Shown: piece after piece, positions 1 to 7,171 of the stretch | How positions within the stretch are numbered: position 1 is the first letter of the stretch | Layout of the letters: the number at the start of each line of letters is the position of its first letter | DNA from: Schlegelella_A sp036263655 | GTDB taxonomy: Bacteria > Pseudomonadota > Gammaproteobacteria > Burkholderiales > Burkholderiaceae_C | DNA: 64,000 nucleotides | Assembly (NCBI GenBank): GCA_036263655.1 | Contig: DATAGP010000050.1 | Location: 1-64,000 of the forward strand | Reading direction: 5' to 3' | Program-made: the position numbers and the translations under genes | Notes under the pieces: generated by a model | Seen by the model: only the letters and a program-made list of their open reading frames with translations | What the model was told of the DNA's origin: nothing | The model's database searches: none

Positions 1-140
<140 letters not shown>

Positions 141-156
141 GCATCCCTCCACCGGG

Positions 157-206
157 CTGCGCTTCGGCGCAGACTCCCGCGGCCTTGCCTCGCAAGGGCA
201 GGCCGC
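157..206 (+). other. Two hairpins between tuf and rpsJ
   Basis: Bases 157-172 form a perfect 6-bp stem closed by a UUCG tetraloop. Bases 179-185 pair with 200-206 (7 bp), and an alternative inner hairpin exists within that loop (CCTTGC/GCAAGG). No uridine run follows, so this is not a standard intrinsic terminator. It may be a processing or attenuation structure between the tuf and rpsJ messages. The pairing is seen directly; the role is inference. Confidence 0.4.
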
Positions 207-227
207 ATCGCTCTTTGAAAGACAGAC

Positions 228-539
228 ATGGCCCAGCAGAAGATCCGCATCCGCCTCAAGGCGTTCGACTACAAGCTCATCGACCAGTCGGCGCTCGAGA
301 TCGTCGACACCGCCAAGCGCACGGGCGCCATCGTCAAGGGCCCGGTGCCGTTGCCGACGCGCATGCAGCGCTTCGACATCCTGCGCTCGCCGCACGTCAA
401 CAAGACCTCGCGCGACCAGTTCGAGATTCGCACCCACCAGCGCCTGATGGACATCGTCGATCCCACCGACAAGACCGTCGACGCGCTGATGAAGCTCGAC
501 CTGCCCGCCGGGGTCGACGTGGAGATCAAGCTGCAGTAA
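228..539 (+). CDS. rpsJ: 30S ribosomal protein S10
   Basis: The 103-residue product has the normal length for S10 and the family's start (MAQQKIRIRLKAFDYKLID) and the RTHQRLMDIVDPT segment. S10 is in the 30S head near the A site, and as NusE it also joins transcription antitermination complexes with NusB. It opens the S10 operon here, 87 bp after tuf. A 173-bp gap separates it from rplC, unlike the near-zero gaps further on, so it may be expressed partly independently of the genes downstream. Confidence 0.98.
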   Translation: MAQQKIRIRLKAFDYKLIDQSALEIVDTAKRTGAIVKGPVPLPTRMQRFDILRSPHVNKTSRDQFEIRTHQRLMDIVDPTDKTVDALMKLDLPAGVDVEIKLQ

Positions 540-712
540 GGCGGTTGCGGCGCGGCGGCGACGCCGCTCCGCTATACTCGCAGGCTTTTCCGCAATTTCC
601 GGCCTGGCCGGAAGCTGCAGTTCCCGGGCGCCGGGAACGCCCTTCGAATCAGCCCGGCCAATCGATGTCGGGCGCTGCAACAAAGGCCGCACCGTGCGGC
701 TGGAGAACATTC
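540..712 (+). promoter_or_regulatory. Structured rplC leader with possible -10 box
   Basis: This is the longest gap in the S10 gene group. A TATACT hexamer at 573-578 could be a -10 element, but no good -35 is visible at the proper distance. Downstream are a perfect 8-bp stem with a GCG loop (620-638, arms GTTCCCGG/CCGGGAAC) and a 6-bp hairpin (686-700) that ends just before the GGAG ribosome binding site at 702-705 of rplC. The arrangement could allow translational control of the downstream ribosomal genes. That is inferred from position and pairing only. Confidence 0.4.
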
Positions 713-1420
713 ATGACGACGATGTCCGATCAGGCATCCCATGTCGACGAGCGCCTGGGGCTGCTCGGCCGCAAGGTGGGGATGATGCGCATCTTCACGG
801 CCGAGGGTGACGCCGTTCCGGTCACCGTCCTCGACGTCTCGAACAACCGCGTCGCCCAGGTCAAGACTCCGGAGACCGACGGCTACAGTGCCCTGCAGGT
901 CGTGTTCGGCGAGAAGAAGGCTTCCCGGGTCACGAAGCCCGAAGCCGGGCACCTGGCCAAGGCCGGCATCGTCGCCGGCGAGGTGACCAAGGAATTCCGC
1001 GTCGCCGCCAGCGTCGCCGCCGAGTACAAGCCGGGCGCGCAAGTGCCGGTCGGCGTCTTCGCGGTCGGCCAGATGGTCGACGTGCAGGGCACCTCGATCG
1101 GCAAGGGCTTCACCGGCACGATCAAGCGTCACAACTTCAAGTCGCAGCGCGCGTCGCACGGCAACAGCCGCTCGCACAACGTGCCGGGCTCGATCTCGAT
1201 GGCGCAGGACCCGGGGCGCGTGTTTCCGGGCAAGAAGATGTCCGGCCAACTCGGCAACGTCACCAAGACAACGCAGAACCTGGATGTCGTGCGCATCGAC
1301 GAAGCGCGCCAGCTGCTGCTCGTCCGCGGCGCTGTGCCGGGCGCCAAGAACGGGCACGTGGTCGTGCGTCCGGCCGTCAAGGCCAAGCCCGCGCCTGCGG
1401 CGAAGAAGGGAGCTGCCTGA
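713..1420 (+). CDS. rplC: 50S ribosomal protein L3
   Basis: The ATG at 713 is chosen because GGAG lies 7 bp upstream and the product then runs MTTMSDQ...LGLLGRKVGMMRIF, putting the conserved L3 start about 14 residues in. An in-frame ATG at 722 is an alternative. The RASHGNSRSHNVPGSI segment is the L3 loop that approaches the peptidyl-transferase centre; the Gln after it that PrmB methylates in E. coli appears to be in GSISMAQDPGRVFPGKKM. The product is 235 residues with an Ala/Lys-rich C-terminus (VKAKPAPAAKKGAA). The stop overlaps the rplD start by one base. Confidence 0.97.
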   Translation: MTTMSDQASHVDERLGLLGRKVGMMRIFTAEGDAVPVTVLDVSNNRVAQVKTPETDGYSALQVVFGEKKASRVTKPEAGHLAKAGIVAGEVTKEFRVAASVAAEYKPGAQVPVGVFAVGQMVDVQGTSIGKGFTGTIKRHNFKSQRASHGNSRSHNVPGSISMAQDPGRVFPGKKMSGQLGNVTKTTQNLDVVRIDEARQLLLVRGAVPGAKNGHVVVRPAVKAKPAPAAKKGAA

Positions 1421-2040
1421 TGCAGATCGAACTGCTGAACGACCAGGGGCAGTCCACCTCGAAGGTCGAAGCGCCCGACACGGTTTTCGCGCGCGACTAC
1501 AACGAAGCCCTCGTGCACCAGATCGTCGTCGCCTTCCAGGCGAACGCGCGTCTCGGCACGCGGGCCCAGCTCGACCGGGCGATGGTCAAGCACTCGACCA
1601 AGAAGCCGTGGCGTCAGAAGGGCACCGGCCGGGCTCGTGCCGGCATGACGTCGTCGCCGCTGTGGCGCGGCGGCGGGCGGATCTTTCCGAACAGCCCGGA
1701 CGAGAACTTCACCCAGAAGGTGAACAAGAAGATGTACCGCGCCGGCATGGCCGCGATCCTGTCGCAGCTGGTGCGCGAAGGTCGTCTCGCCGTGGTCGAG
1801 TCGCTCGACGTCGACGCGCCCAAGACCAAGCTGCTGGCGCAGAAGCTGAAGAACATGGGCCTCGACTCGGTGCTCGTGATCACCGACCAGATGCCCGACA
1901 ACCTGCTGCTGGCGTCGCGCAACCTGAGCAACGTGCTCATCGTCGAGCCGCGCTACGCCGACCCGCTCGCCCTCGTGCACTACAAGAAGGTGCTGGTCAC
2001 CAAGGGCGCCATGGAGCAATTGAAGGAGATGCTGGCATGA
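1420..2040 (+). CDS. rplD: 50S ribosomal protein L4
   Basis: The 206-residue product matches L4 in length and content. It includes the long basic loop (KPWRQKGTGRARAGMTSSPLWRGGGRIFPN), which lines the peptide exit tunnel. In E. coli, L4 is the autogenous repressor of the S10 operon, acting on the rpsJ leader by attenuation and translational control. The start overlaps rplC by one base and the end overlaps rplW by an ATGA, so translation of rplC-rplD-rplW is very likely coupled. Confidence 0.98.
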   Translation: MQIELLNDQGQSTSKVEAPDTVFARDYNEALVHQIVVAFQANARLGTRAQLDRAMVKHSTKKPWRQKGTGRARAGMTSSPLWRGGGRIFPNSPDENFTQKVNKKMYRAGMAAILSQLVREGRLAVVESLDVDAPKTKLLAQKLKNMGLDSVLVITDQMPDNLLLASRNLSNVLIVEPRYADPLALVHYKKVLVTKGAMEQLKEMLA

Positions 2041-2543
2041 GCACGGCACCCGAAGCGAAGAAGCCCGAGACGAAGGCGGCGAAAGCTGCCAAGGCGCCGG
2101 CAACCGCGAAGTCCGCTGCCAAGGCGCCGGCCGCCGCTGCCGAAACGACGGCGCCGAAGGCCGCGAAGGCCCCGCGCAAGCCTGTCGCAAAGAAGGCGGC
2201 GGCCAAGGCGAACGGCAGCGGTGCGGCGGCGAAGCGTCCGGCGCACGCCGAGAGCCGTCTCGCCCAGGTGCTCGTCGCGCCGATCGTCAGCGAGAAGGCG
2301 ACGATGGCGGCCGAGAAGCACAACCAGATCCTGTTCAAGGTCCTCAGGGATGCCACCAAGCCGGAGATCAAGGCGGCCGTCGAGCTGATGTTCAAGGTCA
2401 CCGTGGATTCCGTCCAGACGGTGCAGCACAAGGGCAAGACGAAGCGCTTCGGCAAGTCGATCGGCCGCCGCGACCACGTCAAGAAGGCCTACGTCTGCCT
2501 CTCCGAAGGGCAGGAGCTGAACTTTTCCGGGGAGGGCGCGTAA
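2037..2543 (+). CDS. rplW: 50S ribosomal protein L23 with long Ala/Lys-rich N-terminal tail
   Basis: The ATG at 2037 overlaps the rplD stop (ATGA) and is the natural coupled start. The product is 168 residues, against about 95-105 for ordinary L23. The L23 core begins around residue 73 (SRLAQVLVAPIVSEKATM) and runs to the end with the normal GKTKRFGKSIGRRDHVKKAYV segment. Residues 1-72 are almost only Ala, Lys, Pro, Thr and Ser with AAKAP repeats, resembling a histone-H1-like tail. A 17-bp direct repeat lies at 2085-2101 and 2115-2131. L23 sits at the tunnel exit and binds trigger factor and SRP, so the tail would be on the ribosome surface. The core is certain; the function of the tail is unknown. 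Confidence 0.95.
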   Translation: MSTAPEAKKPETKAAKAAKAPATAKSAAKAPAAAAETTAPKAAKAPRKPVAKKAAAKANGSGAAAKRPAHAESRLAQVLVAPIVSEKATMAAEKHNQILFKVLRDATKPEIKAAVELMFKVTVDSVQTVQHKGKTKRFGKSIGRRDHVKKAYVCLSEGQELNFSGEGA

Positions 2544-3367
2544 TGCCCGTCATCAAGGTCAAGCCGACGTCGCCGGGGCGCCGCGCCGTCATCAAGATCA
2601 GCCACCCGCACCTGTACAAGGGCCGGCCCGAGGCATCGCTGCTCGAGCCGCAGATGCAGAACGCCGGCCGCAACAACAACGGCCACATCACCACGCGCCA
2701 CAAGGGCGGCGGGCACAAGCATCACTACCGCGTCGTCGATTTTGTCCGCAACAAGGACGGCATCCCGGCCAAGGTCGAGCGGATCGAGTACGACCCGAAC
2801 CGCAGCGCCCACATCGCGCTCGTGGTGTACGCCGATGGCGAGCGCCGCTACGTGATCGCGCCGCGCGGCCTCGAGGTCGGCTCGACGCTGCTGTCGGGCG
2901 CCGAAGCCCCGATCAAGGCGGGCAACACGCTGCCGATCCGCAACATCCCGGTCGGTTCGATCATCCATTGCATCGAGATGCTGCCCGGCAAGGGCGCGCA
3001 GATCGCCCGCTCGGCCGGGGCGGCCTGCACGCTGCTGGCGCGCGAGGGCACCTACGCGCAGGTGCGGATGCGCTCGGGCGAAGTGCGCCGCATCCACATC
3101 GACTGCCGCGCCACGATCGGCGAGGTGAGCAACGAGGAGCACAGCCTGCGCCATTACGGCAAGGCCGGAGCGAAGCGCTGGAAGGGCATCCGCCCGACGG
3201 TGCGCGGCGTGGCGATGAATCCGGTCGACCACCCGCACGGCGGCGGCGAAGGCCGCACCGGCGAGGGCCAGGCGCCGGTCTCGCCGTGGAACACGCTGAC
3301 CAAGGGCTATCGCACGCGCAACAACAAGCGCACGCAGACGATGATCGTCGCGCGCCGCAAGAAGTAA
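2543..3367 (+). CDS. rplB: 50S ribosomal protein L2
   Basis: The 274-residue product has the usual L2 length. Near the C-terminus is the conserved RGVAMNPVDHPHGGGEGR stretch, whose histidine is the residue linked to peptidyl-transferase activity, followed by the basic end (NNKRTQTMIVARRKK). L2 is a primary 23S rRNA binder needed for subunit association. Its start overlaps the rplW stop by one base (TAATG), and rpsS follows after 12 bp. Confidence 0.98.
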   Translation: MPVIKVKPTSPGRRAVIKISHPHLYKGRPEASLLEPQMQNAGRNNNGHITTRHKGGGHKHHYRVVDFVRNKDGIPAKVERIEYDPNRSAHIALVVYADGERRYVIAPRGLEVGSTLLSGAEAPIKAGNTLPIRNIPVGSIIHCIEMLPGKGAQIARSAGAACTLLAREGTYAQVRMRSGEVRRIHIDCRATIGEVSNEEHSLRHYGKAGAKRWKGIRPTVRGVAMNPVDHPHGGGEGRTGEGQAPVSPWNTLTKGYRTRNNKRTQTMIVARRKK

Positions 3368-3379
3368 GAAGGAACGGCA

Positions 3380-3658
3380 ATGACTCGTTCGCTCAAGAAG
3401 GGCCCGTTCATCGACCATCACCTCGCGGCGAAGGTCGAGAAGGCGTCCGCCACCAAGGACAAGAAGCCGATCAAGACCTGGTCGCGGCGCTCGACGATCC
3501 TGCCCGACTTCATCGGCATCACGATCGCGGTGCACAACGGCAAGCAGCACGTGCCCGTCTACATCACGGACCAGATGGTCGGGCACAAGCTCGGTGAGTT
3601 CGCGCTGACGCGGACCTTCAAGGGCCACCCGGCCGACAAGAAGGCTGCCAAGAAGTAA
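3380..3658 (+). CDS. rpsS: 30S ribosomal protein S19
   Basis: The 92-residue product starts MTRSLKKGPFIDHHL and contains IKTWSRRSTILPDFIGITIAVHNGKQHVPVYI, both diagnostic of S19. It forms a complex with S13 in the 30S head and contacts the A-site tRNA. GGAA about 7 bases before the ATG gives a modest ribosome binding site. It sits between rplB and rplV, with only 2 bp to rplV. Confidence 0.98.
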   Translation: MTRSLKKGPFIDHHLAAKVEKASATKDKKPIKTWSRRSTILPDFIGITIAVHNGKQHVPVYITDQMVGHKLGEFALTRTFKGHPADKKAAKK

Positions 3659-3660
3659 GG

Positions 3661-3999
3661 ATGGCCAGCATGGAAACCAAATCCGTCGTTCGCGGCGTTC
3701 GCCTCTCGGCCGACAAGGGCCGGCTCGTCGCCGACCTCGTCCGCGGCAAGAAGGTCGACCAGGCGATCAACATCCTGAACTTCACCCAAAAGCGCGCGGC
3801 GGGGATCATCAAGAAGGCGCTCGAGTCGGCGATCGCCAATGCCGAGCACAACGACGGCGCCGACATCGACGAGCTGAAGGTCAAGACGATCTTCGTCGAG
3901 CAGGGGGCGACCCTGAAGCGCTTCTCGGCGCGCGCCAAGGGGCGCGGCAACCGCATCAGCAAGCCGACGGCGCACATCTTCATCACCGTCGGCAACTAA
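3661..3999 (+). CDS. rplV: 50S ribosomal protein L22
   Basis: The 112-residue product has VRGVRLSADKGRLVADLVRGKKVDQAINIL and ends in the L22 beta-hairpin (RAKGRGNRISKPTAHIFITV) that lines the exit tunnel and is a known site of macrolide-resistance changes. An ATG at 3670 would remove three residues and cannot be excluded as the start. The gene lies between rpsS and rpsC, as in nearly all bacteria. Confidence 0.97.
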   Translation: MASMETKSVVRGVRLSADKGRLVADLVRGKKVDQAINILNFTQKRAAGIIKKALESAIANAEHNDGADIDELKVKTIFVEQGATLKRFSARAKGRGNRISKPTAHIFITVGN

Positions 4000-4019
4000 C
4001 GGATCGCGACAGGAACCTC

Positions 4020-4976
4020 ATGGGACAAAAGATTCACCCGACCGGTTTTCGCCTTCCGGTCACGCGCAACTGGTCGTCACGCTGGTATGCGTCGAACAAG
4101 AACTTCGCGACCATGCTCGCCGAGGATCTGAAGGTCCGCGAGTACCTCAAGACGCGCCTGAAGAACGCGGCGGTGTCGCGCATCCTGATCGAGCGTCCGG
4201 CGAAGAACGCACGGATCACGATCTTCTCGGCGCGCCCGGGCGTGGTGATCGGCAAGAAGGGCGAGGACATCGAGAACCTGAAGGCCGAGCTGACGCGCCG
4301 CCTGGGCGTGCCGGTCGCCGTGAACATCGAGGAAGTGCGCAAGCCCGAGATCGATGCGCAGCTGATCGCCGATTCGATCACCCAGCAGCTCGAGAAGCGG
4401 ATCATGTTCCGCCGGGCCATGAAGCGGGCGATGCAGAACGCGATGCGCCTCGGCGCGCAGGGCATCAAGCTGATGTCGGCCGGGCGACTGAACGGCATCG
4501 AGATCGCACGCACCGAGTGGTACCGCGAAGGCCGGGTGCCGCTGCACACGCTGAAGGCGGACATCGACTACGGCTTTTCCGAGGCGAAGACCACCTACGG
4601 CGTGATCGGCGTCAAGTGCTGGGTCTACCGGGGCGACCGGCTCGCCAACGGCGAAGCGCCGAACATCAACACGCCCGCGGGGGCGGAGGACGATCGCCGC
4701 AACCGGCGCGGCCCGCGCCCGGGTGGCCCGGGCGCGCCTGGCGGTCGGCCGCGTTCGGCGGGTGGTCCTGGCGGCGACCGGGGTCCGCGCGGCCCCGCCG
4801 GCGCGCCGGCGTCTGCCGATGGCGGCGAGCGGTCGGCAGAAGCGCGGGCGACGCCGGACGCCGGCGCCGGAGCAACCCCGACCGATGCACCCAAGGCCCC
4901 CGCCGTCAAGCGTGTCCGCAAGGCCGTAGCGCCGCCGCCTGCCGCCGACGGCAAGAGCGGTGGCAAAGGAGAATAA
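4020..4976 (+). CDS. rpsC: 30S ribosomal protein S3 with Gly/Arg/Pro-rich C-terminal extension
   Basis: Residues 1 to about 210 are ordinary S3: MGQKIHPTGFRLPVTRNW, the KH domain GVVIGKKGEDIENL around residues 74-87, and the C-terminal domain ending YGVIGVKCWVYRGD. E. coli S3 is 233 residues, but this product is 318. Residues 223-265 are rich in Gly, Arg and Pro (RGPRPGGPGAPGGRPRS type, RGG-like). An Ala/acidic stretch of about 30 residues and a Lys/Arg-containing end follow. S3 lies at the mRNA entry channel and takes part in the ribosome's mRNA-unwinding activity, so a disordered RNA-binding tail here is plausible but unproven. Longer S3 tails are known in some betaproteobacteria; this one is unusually long and compositionally split. 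Confidence 0.95.
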   Translation: MGQKIHPTGFRLPVTRNWSSRWYASNKNFATMLAEDLKVREYLKTRLKNAAVSRILIERPAKNARITIFSARPGVVIGKKGEDIENLKAELTRRLGVPVAVNIEEVRKPEIDAQLIADSITQQLEKRIMFRRAMKRAMQNAMRLGAQGIKLMSAGRLNGIEIARTEWYREGRVPLHTLKADIDYGFSEAKTTYGVIGVKCWVYRGDRLANGEAPNINTPAGAEDDRRNRRGPRPGGPGAPGGRPRSAGGPGGDRGPRGPAGAPASADGGERSAEARATPDAGAGATPTDAPKAPAVKRVRKAVAPPPAADGKSGGKGE

Positions 4977-4978
4977 GC

Positions 4979-5395
4979 ATGCTGCAACCTGCACGCAGGA
5001 AGTTCCGCAAGGAGCAAAAGGGCCGCAATACCGGGGTCGCCACGCGCGGCGCGAACGTCTCGTTCGGCGACTTCGGCTTGAAGTCGGTCGAGCGCGGTCG
5101 CCTGACGGCACGGCAGATCGAGGCGGCCCGGCGCGCGATCTCGCGTCACGTCAAGCGCGGCGGCCGCATCTGGATCCGCATCTTCCCCGACAAGCCTGTC
5201 TCGCAGAAGCCCGCCGAGGTCCGCATGGGCAACGGCAAGGGCAACCCCGAGTACTACGTCGCGGAGATCCAGCCCGGCAAGGTGCTCTACGAAATCAACG
5301 GCGTGCCGGAACAGCTCGCGCGCGAGGCGTTCCAGCTCGCGTCGGCGAAGCTGCCGCTCAAGACCACGTTCGTGGCGCGCCAGGTCGGCGCCTGA
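4979..5395 (+). CDS. rplP: 50S ribosomal protein L16
   Basis: The ATG at 4979, two bases after the rpsC stop and preceded by AGGAG, gives 138 residues, the standard L16 length. It starts MLQPARRKFRKEQKGRN and contains GRIWIRIFPDKPVSQKPAEVRMG, whose Arg before the Met-Gly is the residue hydroxylated by YcfD in E. coli (assigned by family knowledge). L16 is needed for A-site tRNA positioning. The surrounding open frame runs further upstream, but that part is a shadow of rpsC. Confidence 0.97.
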   Translation: MLQPARRKFRKEQKGRNTGVATRGANVSFGDFGLKSVERGRLTARQIEAARRAISRHVKRGGRIWIRIFPDKPVSQKPAEVRMGNGKGNPEYYVAEIQPGKVLYEINGVPEQLAREAFQLASAKLPLKTTFVARQVGA

Positions 5396-5415
5396 GGGTG
5401 CGGAAGGAATCAGTC

Positions 5416-5643
5416 ATGAAAGCATCGGAACTCCGCGCCAAGGACGCTGCCGGGCTCGAGAAGGAAGTCAGCGACCTGCTCAAGGCCCACTTCGGCCTGC
5501 GCATGCAAAAGGCGACGCAGCAGCTCACCAACCATTCCCAGCTCGGCAACACGCGGCGCGACATCGCCCGCGCCAAGACGATCGCCGCCGAGAAGAAACG
5601 CGCCGAGGCGGGCGCCGGCAAGAAGACAGGAGCCAAGAAATGA
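5416..5643 (+). CDS. rpmC: 50S ribosomal protein L29
   Basis: The ATG at 5416 follows a GGAAGGA ribosome binding site and gives 75 residues. The MKASELRAKDAAGLEKEVSDLLKAHFGLRMQ segment and NTRRDIARAKTI are typical of L29, a two-helix protein near the tunnel exit next to L23. Normal length is about 63-67; the extra residues are a Lys/Ala/Gly C-terminal tail (AEAGAGKKTGAKK). The stop overlaps the rpsQ start as ATGA. Confidence 0.96.
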   Translation: MKASELRAKDAAGLEKEVSDLLKAHFGLRMQKATQQLTNHSQLGNTRRDIARAKTIAAEKKRAEAGAGKKTGAKK

Positions 5644-5993
5644 ACGCCGATCCGACTGCGAACGTCGATCTGACGGCGCCCTCCGCCGAGTCGCCCATCG
5701 CGCCGGGCGCGGCGGGCAGCGTCGCGGCCGAGCCGAGGGCCAAGAACACGCGCACCCTGATCGGCAAGGTCGTCAGCGACAAGCGCAGCAAGACCATCAC
5801 CGTGCTCATCGAGCGGCGGACCAAGCACGAGCTCTACGGCAAGATCGTCGCCAAGACGAGCAAGTACCACGCACACGACGAGAACGACGAGTACAAGATG
5901 GGCGACGTGGTCGAGATCGCCGAGAGCCGCCCCATCTCGAAGACGAAGTCCTGGGTGGTGACGCGCCTGATCCAGAAGGGCATCAACGTCTGA
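5640..5993 (+). CDS. rpsQ: 30S ribosomal protein S17 with N-terminal extension
   Basis: The start at 5640 is fixed by the ATGA overlap with rpmC. The product has 117 residues where S17 usually has 80-90. The S17 fold begins about residue 36 (NTRTLIGKVVSDKRSKTITVLIER) and includes KYHAHDENDEYKMGDVVEI. The first 35 residues are low-complexity, Ala/Pro/Asp-rich and slightly acidic, unlike the basic tails of L23 and L29. S17 is a primary 16S rRNA binder in the 30S body. No conserved alternative start near residue 36 is visible, so the extension is probably translated. Confidence 0.94.
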   Translation: MNADPTANVDLTAPSAESPIAPGAAGSVAAEPRAKNTRTLIGKVVSDKRSKTITVLIERRTKHELYGKIVAKTSKYHAHDENDEYKMGDVVEIAESRPISKTKSWVVTRLIQKGINV

Positions 5994-6021
5994 GGCCGCG
6001 GCCCGGACGAGGAGACGAGAC

Positions 6022-6537
6022 ATGCTGAAAGTCGGAGACAAGCTGCCTGCGGGCAACCTGCAGGAATTCATCGAGGTCGAGGGCAACGGCTGCTCGGTCG
6101 GGCCCAACACCTTCGATGTCGAGAAGGCGAGCGCCGGCAAGACCATCGCGATCTTCGGCCTGCCGGGCGCGTTCACGCCGACCTGCTCGGCCAAGCACGT
6201 TCCGGGCTACGTCGAGCACGCGGACGCGCTGAAGGCGGCGGGGGTCGACGAGGTCTGGTGCATCTCCGTGAACGACGCCTTCGTGATGGGTGCCTGGGGC
6301 CGCGAGCAGAAGACCGCCGGCAAGGTCCGCATGATGGCCGACGGCAGCGCCGATTTCGTCCGTGCGGCCGGGCTGACCTTCGATCTGACGTCGCGGGGCA
6401 TGGGCATCCGCTCGCAGCGCTTCTCGATGCTCGTCAAGGACGGCGTCGTCAAGGCCCTGAACATCGAGGCGCCCGGCAAGTTCGAAGTGAGTGACGCCAA
6501 GACGCTGGTCGACCAGGCGAAGAAGCTGCAGGGCTGA
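6022..6537 (+). CDS. Peroxiredoxin, Prx5-like
   Basis: The 171-residue protein has the redoxin fold and the active-site motif PGAFTPTC at residues 48-55, with Thr52 and peroxidatic Cys55. Cys24 and Cys80 are further cysteines that could resolve the disulfide. It is predicted to reduce H2O2 or organic hydroperoxides in the cytoplasm using a thiol donor; there is no signal peptide or fused glutaredoxin domain. It lies 28 bp after rpsQ, with GAGGAGA upstream of the ATG, and before the promoter of the rplN group. It therefore appears to be the last gene of the S10 transcript. Family assignment is firm. Whether it protects ribosome assembly is only a guess. Confidence 0.93.
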   Translation: MLKVGDKLPAGNLQEFIEVEGNGCSVGPNTFDVEKASAGKTIAIFGLPGAFTPTCSAKHVPGYVEHADALKAAGVDEVWCISVNDAFVMGAWGREQKTAGKVRMMADGSADFVRAAGLTFDLTSRGMGIRSQRFSMLVKDGVVKALNIEAPGKFEVSDAKTLVDQAKKLQG

Positions 6538-6603
6538 CGACCTCGGCGGCCGAGCTGGGCCCGAGACCCTGGGCGGCGAGACCCTGTCACAGGGCCGGGC
6601 CGT

Positions 6604-6633
6604 TTGACATGCCCGCGCGAAAAAGGCGATAAT
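6604..6633 (+). promoter_or_regulatory. Sigma-70-type promoter for the rplN (spc) group
   Basis: TTGACA at 6604-6609 and GATAAT at 6628-6633 are separated by 18 bp, a near-consensus housekeeping promoter. It would start transcription around 6640, leaving a leader of about 138 nt before rplN. The 240-bp gap that holds it also contains a short CCCTG/CAGGG stem at 6582-6594 and a repeated CGAGACCCTG (6562-6571 and 6577-6586) just upstream. It splits the ribosomal region into separate S10 and spc transcripts. Confidence 0.75.
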
Positions 6634-6777
6634 CGCCGGCTTCGCTTGGTTGTACGGCGAATGAGCCTGGTGCGAATTCCTCGCGCCGGCTTCGAGACTG
6701 ACCCGGTACCACGGGACCAAGACTGACCGCTTCGGAGTGCCCCGGCACCGCTGCGGGAAAAGTTGGGAGAGGACAAC

Positions 6778-7146
6778 ATGATTCAAATGCAGTCGCGGCT
6801 CGACGTCGCCGACAACACGGGCGCCAAGTCCGTCATGTGCATCAAGGTGCTCGGCGGCTCGAAGCGCCGCTACGCCGCGATCGGTGACGTGATCAAGGTC
6901 AGCATCAAGGAAGCGGCGCCGCGCGGCCGGGTGAAGAAGGGCGAGGTCTACAGCGCCGTGGTCGTCCGCACCGCCAAGGGCGTGCGCCGCCAGGACGGCT
7001 CGCTCGTCAAGTTCGACGGCAACGCCGCCGTGCTGCTCAACGCCAAGCTCGAGCCGATCGGCACCCGCATCTTCGGGCCGGTCACGCGCGAGCTGCGCAC
7101 CGAGCGCTTCATGAAGATCGTCTCCCTGGCGCCGGAAGTGCTCTGA
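6778..7146 (+). CDS. rplN: 50S ribosomal protein L14
   Basis: The ATG at 6778 gives the canonical MIQMQSRLDVADNTGAK start and exactly 122 residues. A start at 6763 would add five non-conserved residues and is rejected. GAGAGGA lies just upstream as ribosome binding site. L14 forms part of the intersubunit bridge and is the docking site of the silencing factor RsfS. It is the first gene behind the 6604 promoter. Confidence 0.98.
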   Translation: MIQMQSRLDVADNTGAKSVMCIKVLGGSKRRYAAIGDVIKVSIKEAAPRGRVKKGEVYSAVVVRTAKGVRRQDGSLVKFDGNAAVLLNAKLEPIGTRIFGPVTRELRTERFMKIVSLAPEVL

Positions 7147-7171
7147 CGCCCGTCGATTTGCAGGATTCGCG

